Shown here in pieces: positions 1-7,312 of a DNA stretch of 9,553 bases. The stretch's first letter is position 1; every line of letters begins with the position of its first letter. A model generated the notes under the pieces. That model saw only the letters and a program-made list of their open reading frames with translations, did no database searches and was not told the DNA's origin. Made by a program: the position numbers and the translations under genes. The stretch is from Chitinophagales bacterium (GTDB lineage: Bacteria > Bacteroidota > Bacteroidia > Chitinophagales > UBA10324). The DNA is taken from contig JACCZV010000065.1 in assembly GCA_013695775.1 (NCBI GenBank), forward strand, positions 1 to 9,553, given 5' to 3'.

Positions 1-1
1 G

Positions 2-355
2 GGCGTAAATCCACAAAAGATGAAAGTGATTGGGCTAATGATTGCCAATTCGCTTACAGCGATGAGCGGATTTTTAGTTTGCCAGTATCAGCAATTTTCA
101 GACATTAACATGGGCATTGGCATTGTCATTTTTGGATTAGGTGCTGTGATGATGGGTGAAGCCCTGATGGGATCATTAAAGGTGAATTCAATTGGCATCA
201 GATTGATTGGTGTTATAGGCGGTTGCGTACTGTTTAGACTTATTATAGGAATTGCTTTAACACTGGGCATAAATCCCAATTGGCTGAAATTTGTTACTGC
301 ATTTATTGTTCTGCTAGTTGTGGGATTGCCAAATTTGAAAAGGAAATCATCTTAA
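2..355 (+). CDS. ABC transporter permease, COG4120 type (C-terminal part, 5' end outside window)
   Basis: This is the inner-membrane channel subunit of an ABC importer. The frame is open from base 2, and the first ATG (base 20) sits inside conserved family sequence, so the true start lies upstream and about 117 C-terminal residues are visible. They hold about four hydrophobic segments: visible residues 9-28, 37-56, 66-86 and 92-109. A glycine-rich stretch (QYQQFSDINMGIGIVIFGLG) followed by GEAL is typical of the uncharacterized permease family that includes the tryptophan-type TrpY proteins. The protein ends with a basic tail (LKRKSS). The ATPase gene follows on the same strand after 76 bp, so the two are probably one operon, with a substrate-binding lipoprotein expected upstream outside the window. 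The substrate cannot be read from this fragment; amino acids or related small molecules are only a family-based guess. Family assignment is confident. Confidence 0.85.
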   Translation, partial: GVNPQKMKVIGLMIANSLTAMSGFLVCQYQQFSDINMGIGIVIFGLGAVMMGEALMGSLKVNSIGIRLIGVIGGCVLFRLIIGIALTLGINPNWLKFVTAFIVLLVVGLPNLKRKSS

Positions 356-431
356 ATAATATTCTAATTATACTGAAAATATACAGAAGAAGATATATAC
401 ACATAATATGATTGGAATTTGAAGAACCATT

Positions 432-1190
432 ATGCAAATGCTTGAAGTCATTCACCTTCAGAAATATTTTAATAAAGGCACAGCCAATGAAGTGGAGGCA
501 TTGACCGATTGTTCGTTGGTATCGGCAGAGGGAGAATTTGTGGTGATCATCGGCGCAAATGGGTCAGGAAAATCAACTTTGCTGAATTTAGTAGCCGGCA
601 CAAATCTTCCGGACAAAGGAAAAATTTTCATAGATAAACAAGATGTTACCTTTCGAAAAGACTTTCAACGAAGCAAGTGGATAGCCCGTGTTTTTCAGGA
701 TCCTATGGCGGGCACCGCCTCCGAATTAACTATCATTGATAATTTCCGTCTCGCTGCTTTAAGAACAAAAAGAAAAACATTTAAAACAGGAATAAATGAA
801 GCTTTCATAAAAACTGTGCGCAACAGGTTGTCAACTTTAAATCTTGGTCTTGAAAATAAATTGAATACGGTTGTTGGTAAACTCTCAGGCGGCCAGCGGC
901 AAGCCTTAACTTTATTGATGGCTGTAATGGATGATCCGAAGATTTTATTATTAGATGAACCTACCGCCGCCCTGGATCCAAAATCTTCAGAGCTGATAAG
1001 TGAGATGGCCGACGACCTCATAAGGCAACATACTATAACTGCGCTTCTGGTGACGCATAACATGGAATATGCATCAAAGTATGGAACGCGACTAATAATG
1101 ATGAATCAAGGAAAAATTACTATAGATATATCAGGAGAAGAAAAAGCAAAACTTACAACTGATGATCTGCATCGTTGGTTTCATCAATAG
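432..1190 (+). CDS. ABC transporter ATP-binding protein, COG1101 type
   Basis: This is the cytoplasmic ATPase that powers the importer whose permease gene ends 76 bp upstream. At 252 residues it is a single complete nucleotide-binding domain. Visible motifs in order are Walker A GANGSGKST at 41-49, Q-loop Gln89 (VFQDP), signature LSGGQ at 151-155, Walker B ILLLDEP at 171-177, D-loop ALD at about 180-182 and switch His209 (VTHN). The Q-loop region (RVFQDPMAGTASELT, 86-100) is characteristic of the family that pairs with COG4120 permeases. ATG 432 is used here, but ATG 438 (MLEV...) is an equally good start two codons on, and neither has a strong Shine-Dalgarno sequence, as is common in Bacteroidota. 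The 76-bp AT-rich spacer shows no clear terminator, which fits co-transcription with the permease gene. All ATPase residues are intact. The substrate is unknown. Confidence 0.92.
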   Translation: MQMLEVIHLQKYFNKGTANEVEALTDCSLVSAEGEFVVIIGANGSGKSTLLNLVAGTNLPDKGKIFIDKQDVTFRKDFQRSKWIARVFQDPMAGTASELTIIDNFRLAALRTKRKTFKTGINEAFIKTVRNRLSTLNLGLENKLNTVVGKLSGGQRQALTLLMAVMDDPKILLLDEPTAALDPKSSELISEMADDLIRQHTITALLVTHNMEYASKYGTRLIMMNQGKITIDISGEEKAKLTTDDLHRWFHQ

Positions 1191-1314
1191 GACGAAGATT
1201 AATGGAATTAAAACAGCGGTAAATAGTCTTGTGAAGAGTTTATGAAATAAGGTAAATCGCTGCAACGAACGACAATTTTGTTGCTTTGTCTTAAAGTATC
1301 ATAATAGGAAAAAT

Positions 1315-1710
1315 ATGGGTTTAAAGAAAAGAAGCCTTTGGTATGCCTTCATTCAAGCCAAATGTCCACATTGTCATCACGGAAATATGTTCATCAATAA
1401 AAATCCATATAACTTAAAAAACATGAGTGAGATGCATCTTAATTGTCGAGTCTGCGGTATTTCTTTTTTCCCGGAAACTGGCTTTTATTGGGGCTCTATG
1501 TATATGTCGTACGTGATCACTGTATTTTTTTCCGTTATTAACGTTGTGCTTATAGGAGTTCTTTCACATTGGAATTTATATGCTCTGGTAATAGGAAATG
1601 CATTATTGCTAGCAGTAGGTTTCCCCCTCTTCTTCCGCTATGCACGTGTGATCTGGCTACAGATAAATATGCCTTTTAATGCGGAGGTATCTAAAAAGTT
1701 TGATGTTTGA
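1315..1710 (+). CDS. DUF983 family membrane protein with four-cysteine zinc-ribbon-like head
   Basis: This is a small protein of 131 residues. The N-terminal cytosolic part carries two CxxC pairs, CPHC at 17-20 and CRVC at 44-47, spaced like a zinc ribbon. Two hydrophobic segments follow, at about 62-83 and 88-107. The ending FRYARVIWLQINMPFN is typical of DUF983 proteins, which are widespread in Bacteroidota and Alphaproteobacteria. No biochemical role is established for the family as far as I know; metal binding by the cysteines is inferred from their spacing. The start ATG 1315 is the only one before the first CPHC motif. The gene stands alone: 124 bp separate it from the ABC ATPase gene, and lon downstream is convergent. 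No exact TAnnTTTG box was seen upstream, so it may be read through from the ABC operon or use a weak promoter. Confidence 0.85.
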   Translation: MGLKKRSLWYAFIQAKCPHCHHGNMFINKNPYNLKNMSEMHLNCRVCGISFFPETGFYWGSMYMSYVITVFFSVINVVLIGVLSHWNLYALVIGNALLLAVGFPLFFRYARVIWLQINMPFNAEVSKKFDV

Positions 1711-2009
1711 TTTCTTAGCCTTGACTTTAAATATAAATTAAACTTTGCCAACTACTGCCACACGTCTTGCAAAGACGACTTTATGGGAGCGATCAATAAG
1801 CAGGCAGGCTATCAATTAATGCCCCCTGACTCCCTCCTCGATCGGAGGAACATTGAACAGGAGCCTCAGGTTTCGTCCTTCCGGCCTTGAGCCGGAATCT
1901 AAACATTGCAACACTACCTTCCTAGATTGCGGATCAAATCCGCAGTGACCGCCTTAAGGGCAAGGCACACCAGCGAGTGAGTGTAGCCGGACTCTGGCTA
2001 AAAATTCTA
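1711..2009. other. Hairpin-rich non-coding spacer between DUF983 gene and lon
   Basis: No open frame of substance lies here. The segment holds a series of short inverted repeats: CGTCTT/AAGACG (1763-1777, 3-nt loop), CCTCC/GGAGG (1833-1848), TTCCGGC/GCCGGAA (1879-1897, perfect 7-bp stem), TGCGGAT/ATCCGCA (1928-1944, perfect 7-bp stem, 3-nt loop), GCCTT/AAGGC (1951-1966) and TAGCC/GGCTA (1984-2000). It is visibly more GC-rich than the spacers beside the other genes. None of the hairpins is followed by a proper T-run on either strand, so they are not canonical terminators, although they could stop convergent transcription from the DUF983 gene and lon. The style resembles dispersed intergenic palindromic repeats known from many bacterial genomes. 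That it is an inserted repeat element is an inference. Confidence 0.6.
1737..1757. repeat. Upstream copy of 21-bp direct repeat of the lon 3' end
   Basis: These 21 bp match positions 2009-2029 at 20 of 21 positions (one G/A difference at the 11th base). On the minus strand this copy reads ...VVGKV and a TAA stop, the same as the last residues of Lon, but it is not connected to any reading frame of length. Loose similarity continues for several more bases into 1758-1768. The two copies lie 272 bp apart and bracket the hairpin-rich spacer. Confidence 0.75.
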
Positions 2010-2029
2010 TTAAACTTTACCAACTACTG
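2009..2029. repeat. Downstream copy of 21-bp direct repeat (within lon 3' end)
   Basis: This copy contains the functional end of lon (Val-Val-Gly-Lys-Val-stop on the minus strand, TAA at 2012-2010). It pairs with the copy at 1737-1757, with one mismatch in 21 bp. It could be a target-site-like duplication made when the spacer was inserted, or a local segmental duplication of the gene end. Confidence 0.75.
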
Positions 2030-4448
2030 GCGCGCTTCCATCATTTTTCAGGGCGATCTGAAGCACCTGCATCATATCGTCAACATAATGGAAGGTTAAG
2101 CCTTTGATGAACTCGGCATTTATCTCGGAGATATCTTTCTCATTCATTTTGCATAGCAGTATCTCTTTCATGCCCGCTCGCTTTGCTGCGAGAATTTTTT
2201 CTTTGATGCCCCCCACCGGCAATACTTTCCCACGCAATGTGATCTCACCAGTCATGGCCAAAAACTTCTTTACCTTTCTTCCGCTATATGCTGATGCAAT
2301 GGAACTAAGCATTGTAACGCCGGCGGACGGCCCATCTTTCGGGATAGCTCCCTCCGGAACATGAATGTGAATGTCTTTCTTATCAAAGTCTTCCTGCCTT
2401 ACACCGATCTCATCCGAGTGTGATTTAATAAACGTCAGGGCCGTAGAGGCAGACTCCTTCATTACGTCACCAAGATTTCCTGTAAGCTTTAAATTTGCTT
2501 TACCCTTACTTAAAGCAGTTTCCACATATAAGATCTCACCGCCCGTATACGTCCATGCAAGACCAATTGCAACACCCGGTGGATTTTCTTCCTGGTACAT
2601 TTCCGCATCGAAACGTTTAATACCGAGAATTCGTTTTACATCACCACCAGAAAGCTCCGAGCTTCGTTTTTCATTCAGCGCCACATCCTTAGCAACCGAC
2701 CTCATCATTGCCGCAAGCTTGCGATCGAGTTCCCGAACACCAGACTCCCGGGTATAATCTTCAATGACTTTTTGAATCACCTGCTGGGAAAAGGCAACAT
2801 GTTTTTTCTTTAACCCATGCGCCTCTAACTGCTTTGGTATCAGGTGCCGCTCTGCAATCTCTATTTTTTCCTCAACGCTATATCCACTGATTTCAATTAC
2901 CTCCATTCTGTCGCGCAAGGCAGGCTGAATGGTTGCCAGTGAATTTGCCGTAGCAATAAATAGGACTTTGGATAGGTTATACTCAAGCTCAACATATTGA
3001 TCATAGAAGGAATGATTTTGTTCAGGGTCTAATACTTCAAGCAATGCCGATGATGGATCACCCCGGAAATCAGCGCCTACCTTATCAATTTCATCGAGCA
3101 TGAAGACGGGATTAGAGGTCTGTGCTTTTTTTAGTGATTGGATGATGCGGCCTGGCATGGCACCGATATATGTTTTTCGATGACCCCTTATTTCGGCTTC
3201 ATCATGCAACCCTCCAAGAGACATGCGCACATACTTGCGATTCAATGCTTTAGCAATAGATTTTCCAAGTGAAGTTTTACCTACTCCGGGAGGCCCGACA
3301 AAACAGAGAATTGGCGATTTCATATCTCCTTTCAGCTTAAGCACAGCCAGATATTCCAGAATACGATCTTTAACTTTTTCTAAACCATAATGATCCTGCT
3401 GAAGGATTTTTTTCGCTCGTTTAAGATCGAACTTGTCCTTGGTATAAACTCCCCAGGGGAGATCAAGCAACAATTCAAGATAATTCAATATCACAGAATG
3501 TTCCGCAGCCGCGGGATTCATACGCTGAAGCTTGGCCGCTTCTTTCTCAAAATGATCACCTACTTCTTTTGTCCACTTTTTCTTCTGAGCACGCTCCTTC
3601 AGATTTAGCATCTCCTTTTCAAGAGAATCCGAGTTGCCCAATTCTTCCTGAATTGTCTTTAGTTGTTGCTGAAGAAAATAATCCTTCTGCTGCTTCTCAA
3701 TGTCGGAGCGCACCTTGTTTTGAATCCTATTCTTCAACTCCAAAACCTGAATCTCTGATTCAAGATGCAATAACACTGATTGAGCACGTTCTTTTAAATC
3801 ATTTTGTTCCAGAACCTTCTGCTTATCCTTTATATCTATAGAAAGATTGTTTGCAATGAAATTTATTAGAAAGCCCGGTGAATCTATATTGCGCAGCATG
3901 ATGCTTGCTTCGGTAGGAATATTTGGTGAAAGCTTAATGATGTTGCCTGCCATCTCCTTTAATGAGGCAACCATGGCATCGAATTGCTTATCGTTGAGAT
4001 AAGGAATGTCGCTGAGCACATCTATTGATGCTTTAAAGAAAGGATCAGTGCCTACGAATTCGCGTATGGTAAAGCGAACTTTACCCTGAATAATAGCCGT
4101 GGTACTGCCATCAGGCATTTTTAACATTTTCAGAATTTTCGCCATCGTCCCGATCAAATATAAATCCTTGAACTCCGGTTCTTCCACGTTGGCATCTACC
4201 TGGGCAAGCACCCCTATAAATTTATCTGATGCATATGCCTCTCTTACCGCTTTTATTGACTTATCGCGACCCACCGTAATTGGTATTACCACTCCGGGAA
4301 ACAATACAGTATTGCGTAGCGGCAATACAGGAATTATGTCAGCGAAAACATCCTTCTTACCATCACCCTCTTCCTCAAGGGTTATCAATGGCATAAACTC
4401 AATATCTTCATCAATACCAGGCATAAGAATTTTCAAGCTATTTTTCAT
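2010..4448 (-). CDS. lon: ATP-dependent protease La (Lon)
   Basis: This cytosolic AAA+ serine protease unfolds and degrades damaged proteins and selected regulators as a hexamer. It has 812 residues, slightly longer than the E. coli enzyme (784). In order it shows a short acidic N-terminal extension, the Lon N-domain starting at PVLPLRNTVLFPG (about 40-52), a helical coiled region at about 215-310, Walker A GPPGVGKT (385-392), Walker B VFMLDEID (448-455), and the C-terminal protease domain with catalytic Ser708 in KDGPSAG and Lys751 in GGIKEKILAAKRAG. The 43-residue Ser-Lys spacing equals that of E. coli. All key residues are present and there is no frameshift. ATG 4448 gives the usual Bacteroidota N-terminus. 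The gene lies 114 bp downstream of clpB on the same strand and probably has its own promoter in that gap. The last codons lie in a 21-bp sequence repeated at 1737-1757. Confidence 0.98.
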   Translation of the reverse strand: MKNSLKILMPGIDEDIEFMPLITLEEEGDGKKDVFADIIPVLPLRNTVLFPGVVIPITVGRDKSIKAVREAYASDKFIGVLAQVDANVEEPEFKDLYLIGTMAKILKMLKMPDGSTTAIIQGKVRFTIREFVGTDPFFKASIDVLSDIPYLNDKQFDAMVASLKEMAGNIIKLSPNIPTEASIMLRNIDSPGFLINFIANNLSIDIKDKQKVLEQNDLKERAQSVLLHLESEIQVLELKNRIQNKVRSDIEKQQKDYFLQQQLKTIQEELGNSDSLEKEMLNLKERAQKKKWTKEVGDHFEKEAAKLQRMNPAAAEHSVILNYLELLLDLPWGVYTKDKFDLKRAKKILQQDHYGLEKVKDRILEYLAVLKLKGDMKSPILCFVGPPGVGKTSLGKSIAKALNRKYVRMSLGGLHDEAEIRGHRKTYIGAMPGRIIQSLKKAQTSNPVFMLDEIDKVGADFRGDPSSALLEVLDPEQNHSFYDQYVELEYNLSKVLFIATANSLATIQPALRDRMEVIEISGYSVEEKIEIAERHLIPKQLEAHGLKKKHVAFSQQVIQKVIEDYTRESGVRELDRKLAAMMRSVAKDVALNEKRSSELSGGDVKRILGIKRFDAEMYQEENPPGVAIGLAWTYTGGEILYVETALSKGKANLKLTGNLGDVMKESASTALTFIKSHSDEIGVRQEDFDKKDIHIHVPEGAIPKDGPSAGVTMLSSIASAYSGRKVKKFLAMTGEITLRGKVLPVGGIKEKILAAKRAGMKEILLCKMNEKDISEINAEFIKGLTFHYVDDMMQVLQIALKNDGSAPVVGKV

Positions 4449-4465
4449 TTAACAATGACAGGTTC

Positions 4466-4473
4466 CAAAATTA
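4466..4473 (-). promoter_or_regulatory. Candidate Bacteroidota -7 box upstream of lon (TAATTTTG)
   Basis: On the minus strand TAATTTTG matches the Bacteroidota -7 consensus TAnnTTTG at every fixed position and ends 17 nt before the lon ATG. That would give a leader of about a dozen nucleotides. No clear TTTG/TTG -33 element is seen at the expected distance, so the call is tentative. Confidence 0.4.
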
Positions 4474-4511
4474 GTTATTCCCACTTACTGTTCTGCGAGC
4501 TTATAGTAACT

Positions 4512-4539
4512 TATACGGTTTTAAACCTTTGACCGTATA
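4512..4539. promoter_or_regulatory. 8-bp inverted repeat in the clpB-lon spacer
   Basis: TATACGGT and ACCGTATA form a perfect 8-bp stem with a 12-nt loop, about 25 bp after the clpB stop codon and upstream of the candidate lon promoter. The sequence after the stem on the minus strand is AT-rich but has no T-run, so as a terminator for clpB it is weak. It could also be a protein-binding site controlling lon or an mRNA-end stabilizer. The sequence does not decide between these. Confidence 0.4.
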
Positions 4540-4562
4540 CTGAAAACACTTCTGAGAGAGAT

Positions 4563-7178
4563 TTATTGCAGCACTGTGCTGTGTGAGTTTTTAAAGGATA
4601 ACTCTCCCCGATCATCATTTGTTACAAGAATATTATTGTCGTTACTTACCTCACCGCTAAGGATTTTTTTCGAAAGCTCATTGATTAATTCTTTTTGAAT
4701 CACCCGTTTCAAGGGCCGTGCTCCAAACTGAGGATCATACCCTTCATGAGCCAGCTTTTCAATCACCTCATCCGTGAAATCGAGATGAATGTTATTCTTC
4801 AGTAACATTTTCTTAAGCTGTTCAAGCTGAATCTTTACTATTTCTAAAATCTCGTCTCGCATTAAGGGACTAAAGAGGATGATATCATCTATCCTGTTAA
4901 GAAATTCAGGCCGAATCGTTTTTTTAAGCAATTCCATCACCTCCAGCTTAGTAGTCTCCATTACACTCCATTTATTATTTTCATTTACTCCTTCGAAGTT
5001 TTCCTGAATTATCGATGAGCCGAGGTTTGATGTCATGATTATTATAGTATTCTTGAAATTCACAACCCGACCTTTATTGTCCGTCAACCTTCCGTCATCC
5101 AGCACCTGAAGCAGAATGTTAAATACGTCAGGATGCGCTTTTTCAAATTCGTCGAGAAGTATAACAGAATACGGTTTGCGGCGAACCGCTTCTGTAAGTT
5201 GACCTCCCTCATCATATCCGACATAACCCGGTGGAGCACCAATCAATCGTGAAACCGCATGACGCTCCTGATATTCGCTCATATCTATACGCGTCATGGC
5301 ATTATCATCATTAAATAATATTTCAGCCAAAGCTTTCGCAAGTTCGGTTTTTCCTACACCCGTGGTGCCAAGAAAAATGAATGAGCCAATCGGACGCTTA
5401 GGATCCTGCAAACCCGCCCGGCTTCGTCTTATAGCATCTGCAACTGCCTGTACGGCTTCATCCTGCCCGACTACACGAGCATGCAACTCAGTTTCAAGAT
5501 GTAATAGTTTTTCCTTTTCACTTTGAAGCATCCGCATTACCGGAATACCAGTCCACTTAGAAACGATTTCAGCGATATCCTCAGCATCTACCTCTTCTTT
5601 GAGCATACGGCTTCCCTTGTTTATTTCTTCCAGCTTGGTCTCAAATTCTTTTAGCTTTTGTTCCGCTTCGCGAATCTTTCCATATCTCAACTCAGCAACC
5701 TTTCCATAATCCCCAATTCGTTCAGCCTGCTCAGCCTGTAGTTTAAAATCTTCGATTGTCTGTTTGGTTTCCTGCACCTCATCTGCAATGTCTTTCTCAG
5801 ACTGCCATCTGGCTTTAAGCTGGTTCTTTTCTTCGGAAAGGTTTGCAATTTCCCTGTTCAGATCCTCCAGCTTCTTTAAGTCATTTTCGCGTTTAATCGC
5901 TTCCCTTTCAATCTCAAGCTGACGAATTTTTCGTTCTATCTCATCCAATTCTTCCGGCACAGAATCCATCTGCAGTCGCAATTTGGCTGCCGCTTCGTCA
6001 ATGAGGTCAATGGCCTTATCAGGAAGAAATCTATCGGAAATGTAACGATGGGAGAGACTTACAGCAGCCATGATGGCTTCATCTTTTAACCTGACTTTAT
6101 GATGCGTTTCGTAACGCTCTTTCAATCCACGCAAGATTGATATGGCATCCTCTTCATTGGGCTCATCAATTATAACTTTCTGAAATCTCCTTTCCAGTGC
6201 CTTATCCTTTTCAAAGAATTTCTGATATTCATTTAATGTGGTGGCACCCACGGTTCTCAGTTCGCCACGCGCTAATGCAGGTTTTAGGATATTTGCTGCA
6301 TCCATTGCCCCCTCTGTTGCTCCTGCACCAACGAGTGTATGTATCTCATCAATAAATAAAATTATCTGACCATTGCTTTCAGTAACCTCTTTAATCACAG
6401 CTTTTAGCCGCTCTTCAAACTCTCCGCGAAACTTTGCTCCTGCAAGCAAAGAACCGGTATCAAGAGCATAGACGGTTTTACTTTTTAAATTCTCAGGAAT
6501 GTCGCCGTTCACGATGCGATGAGCTATGCCTTCTGCAATCGCTGTTTTACCCACACCAGGCTCGCCTACCAGTATGGGATTATTTTTGGTACGGCGTGAA
6601 AGAATATGCAGCACACGACGGATTTCTTCATCACGCCCTATCACAGGGTCTAATTTCCCCGATTGTGCCAGATCATTCAAATTCTTAGCATATTTATTTA
6701 AGGCGTTGTAGGTAGATTCGGCAGATTGGTCAGTCACCTTACGGCCCTTTCGCAGTTCGGCGATAGCAAGCTTTAAGTCCTTCTCATTGATACCAGCATC
6801 CTTTAGCAACTTAGCAGTATTGTCTTTTCCTGTTAACAGCGCATGTAAAAGATGCTCAACAGATACAAATTCATCCTTATATTCTTTTAAATAACCCTGT
6901 GCTTTTATCAATGCCTGGTTAGCATCGTTAGAAAGATATTGACCTGAAGCACCGCTCACTTTAACATAACCATTTAGATATTCAGCAAGCTTGGTTGCGA
7001 TATGGTTGATATTGGCGCCTAACTTTTTTAACAGATAATCAATCACGTTCTCATCTACAACCATTAACCCCTTTAGCAAATGACCCGTCTCAATTGATTG
7101 GTTTTGATTCGCAAGAGCCAGCTCCTGTGCTTTCTGAATGGCTTCCTGTGATTTTATAGTGAAGTTGTTCAAATTCAT
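4563..7178 (-). CDS. clpB: ATP-dependent disaggregase chaperone ClpB
   Basis: This is a hexameric cytosolic AAA+ machine that pulls proteins out of aggregates together with DnaK. Start ATG 7178 is chosen because the family begins MNLNNFTIKSQEA; the longer frame from 7217 adds 13 unrelated residues. The protein is then 871 residues, close to the usual 860-870. Visible in order: Clp N-domain repeats (about 1-145), AAA1 with Walker A GEPGVGKT (205-212), pore loop GAKFRGEFEER (247-257) and Walker B ILFIDEIH (273-280), the coiled-coil middle domain (about 400-530), AAA2 with Walker A GTTGVGKT (604-611), Walker B VILLDEFEK (672-680), pore loop GYVGYDEGG (651-659), and sensor-2 GARPLKR (819-825). 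The long middle domain identifies ClpB rather than ClpA or ClpC. The aromatic pore residue is Phe, and Walker A2 has Thr where Pro is common. It lies 114 bp upstream of lon and divergent from queG. Heat-shock control is likely, but no specific operator was recognised. Confidence 0.97.
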   Translation of the reverse strand: MNLNNFTIKSQEAIQKAQELALANQNQSIETGHLLKGLMVVDENVIDYLLKKLGANINHIATKLAEYLNGYVKVSGASGQYLSNDANQALIKAQGYLKEYKDEFVSVEHLLHALLTGKDNTAKLLKDAGINEKDLKLAIAELRKGRKVTDQSAESTYNALNKYAKNLNDLAQSGKLDPVIGRDEEIRRVLHILSRRTKNNPILVGEPGVGKTAIAEGIAHRIVNGDIPENLKSKTVYALDTGSLLAGAKFRGEFEERLKAVIKEVTESNGQIILFIDEIHTLVGAGATEGAMDAANILKPALARGELRTVGATTLNEYQKFFEKDKALERRFQKVIIDEPNEEDAISILRGLKERYETHHKVRLKDEAIMAAVSLSHRYISDRFLPDKAIDLIDEAAAKLRLQMDSVPEELDEIERKIRQLEIEREAIKRENDLKKLEDLNREIANLSEEKNQLKARWQSEKDIADEVQETKQTIEDFKLQAEQAERIGDYGKVAELRYGKIREAEQKLKEFETKLEEINKGSRMLKEEVDAEDIAEIVSKWTGIPVMRMLQSEKEKLLHLETELHARVVGQDEAVQAVADAIRRSRAGLQDPKRPIGSFIFLGTTGVGKTELAKALAEILFNDDNAMTRIDMSEYQERHAVSRLIGAPPGYVGYDEGGQLTEAVRRKPYSVILLDEFEKAHPDVFNILLQVLDDGRLTDNKGRVVNFKNTIIIMTSNLGSSIIQENFEGVNENNKWSVMETTKLEVMELLKKTIRPEFLNRIDDIILFSPLMRDEILEIVKIQLEQLKKMLLKNNIHLDFTDEVIEKLAHEGYDPQFGARPLKRVIQKELINELSKKILSGEVSNDNNILVTNDDRGELSFKNSHSTVLQ

Positions 7179-7264
7179 TTTCAAAAATTCAGTTTCGTTG
7201 CCCAAATAGGCTGCCATACCAATTAATGACTGGATAGTCGGTAATAATGTCGCACAAAATCATT

Positions 7265-7295
7265 TTTGCTTGACTCTTTGGCAAGTTTACCTTTG
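7265..7295 (+). promoter_or_regulatory. Bacteroidota-type promoter for queG (TTTG-N19-TACCTTTG)
   Basis: TTTG at 7265-7268 and TACCTTTG at 7288-7295 are separated by 19 nt, a full match to the Bacteroidota -33/-7 consensus (TTTG about 19-21 nt before TAnnTTTG). Transcription would begin near 7300, so the queG leader must be very short and translation must start downstream of that point. It lies in the roughly 135-bp divergent region between clpB and queG. No equally good box was found for clpB on the other strand. Confidence 0.7.
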
Positions 7296-7312
7296 CAGAG
7301 GTAATATATTTT

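Noticed and set aside
695..1063. 122-codon minus-strand frame inside the ABC ATPase gene
   Set aside because: It is a shadow of the ATPase gene, whose motifs are all intact on the plus strand.
1262..1292. GCAAC/GTTGC hairpin followed by TTTGTCTT as terminator of the ABC operon
   Set aside because: The stem is only 5 bp with a 13-nt loop and a broken T-run; too weak to call.
1763..1784. CGTCTT/AAGACG hairpin as terminator of the DUF983 gene
   Set aside because: The stem is short (6 bp) and is followed by ACTTTAT, with no real T-run.
1984..2009. TAGCC/GGCTA hairpin as the lon terminator
   Set aside because: On the lon strand the T-rich stretch lies before the hairpin, not after it, so the orientation is wrong for a rho-independent terminator.
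1711..2009. Possible tRNA or CRISPR array in the hairpin-rich spacer
   Set aside because: The inverted repeats differ from each other, there is no regular direct-repeat spacing, and no cloverleaf with a TTC loop and matching acceptor stem can be built by eye.
2104..4452. Several plus-strand open frames of 70-130 codons opposite lon
   Set aside because: They lie wholly antisense to a clearly real, intact lon, show no recognisable domains and have low-complexity Ser/Pro/Ile-rich composition typical of shadow frames.
5296..6711. Plus-strand open frames opposite clpB
   Set aside because: They are antisense to conserved AAA+ coding sequence with no motif of their own.
7179..7217. 13-codon N-terminal extension of ClpB from ATG 7217
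   Set aside because: The family starts at MNLNNFTIKS; the extension has no counterpart in known ClpB proteins as I recall them.
7188..7260. clpB promoter or CIRCE-like operator on the minus strand
   Set aside because: No TAnnTTTG box with a suitable -33 partner and no CIRCE inverted repeat was found; only poor partial matches.
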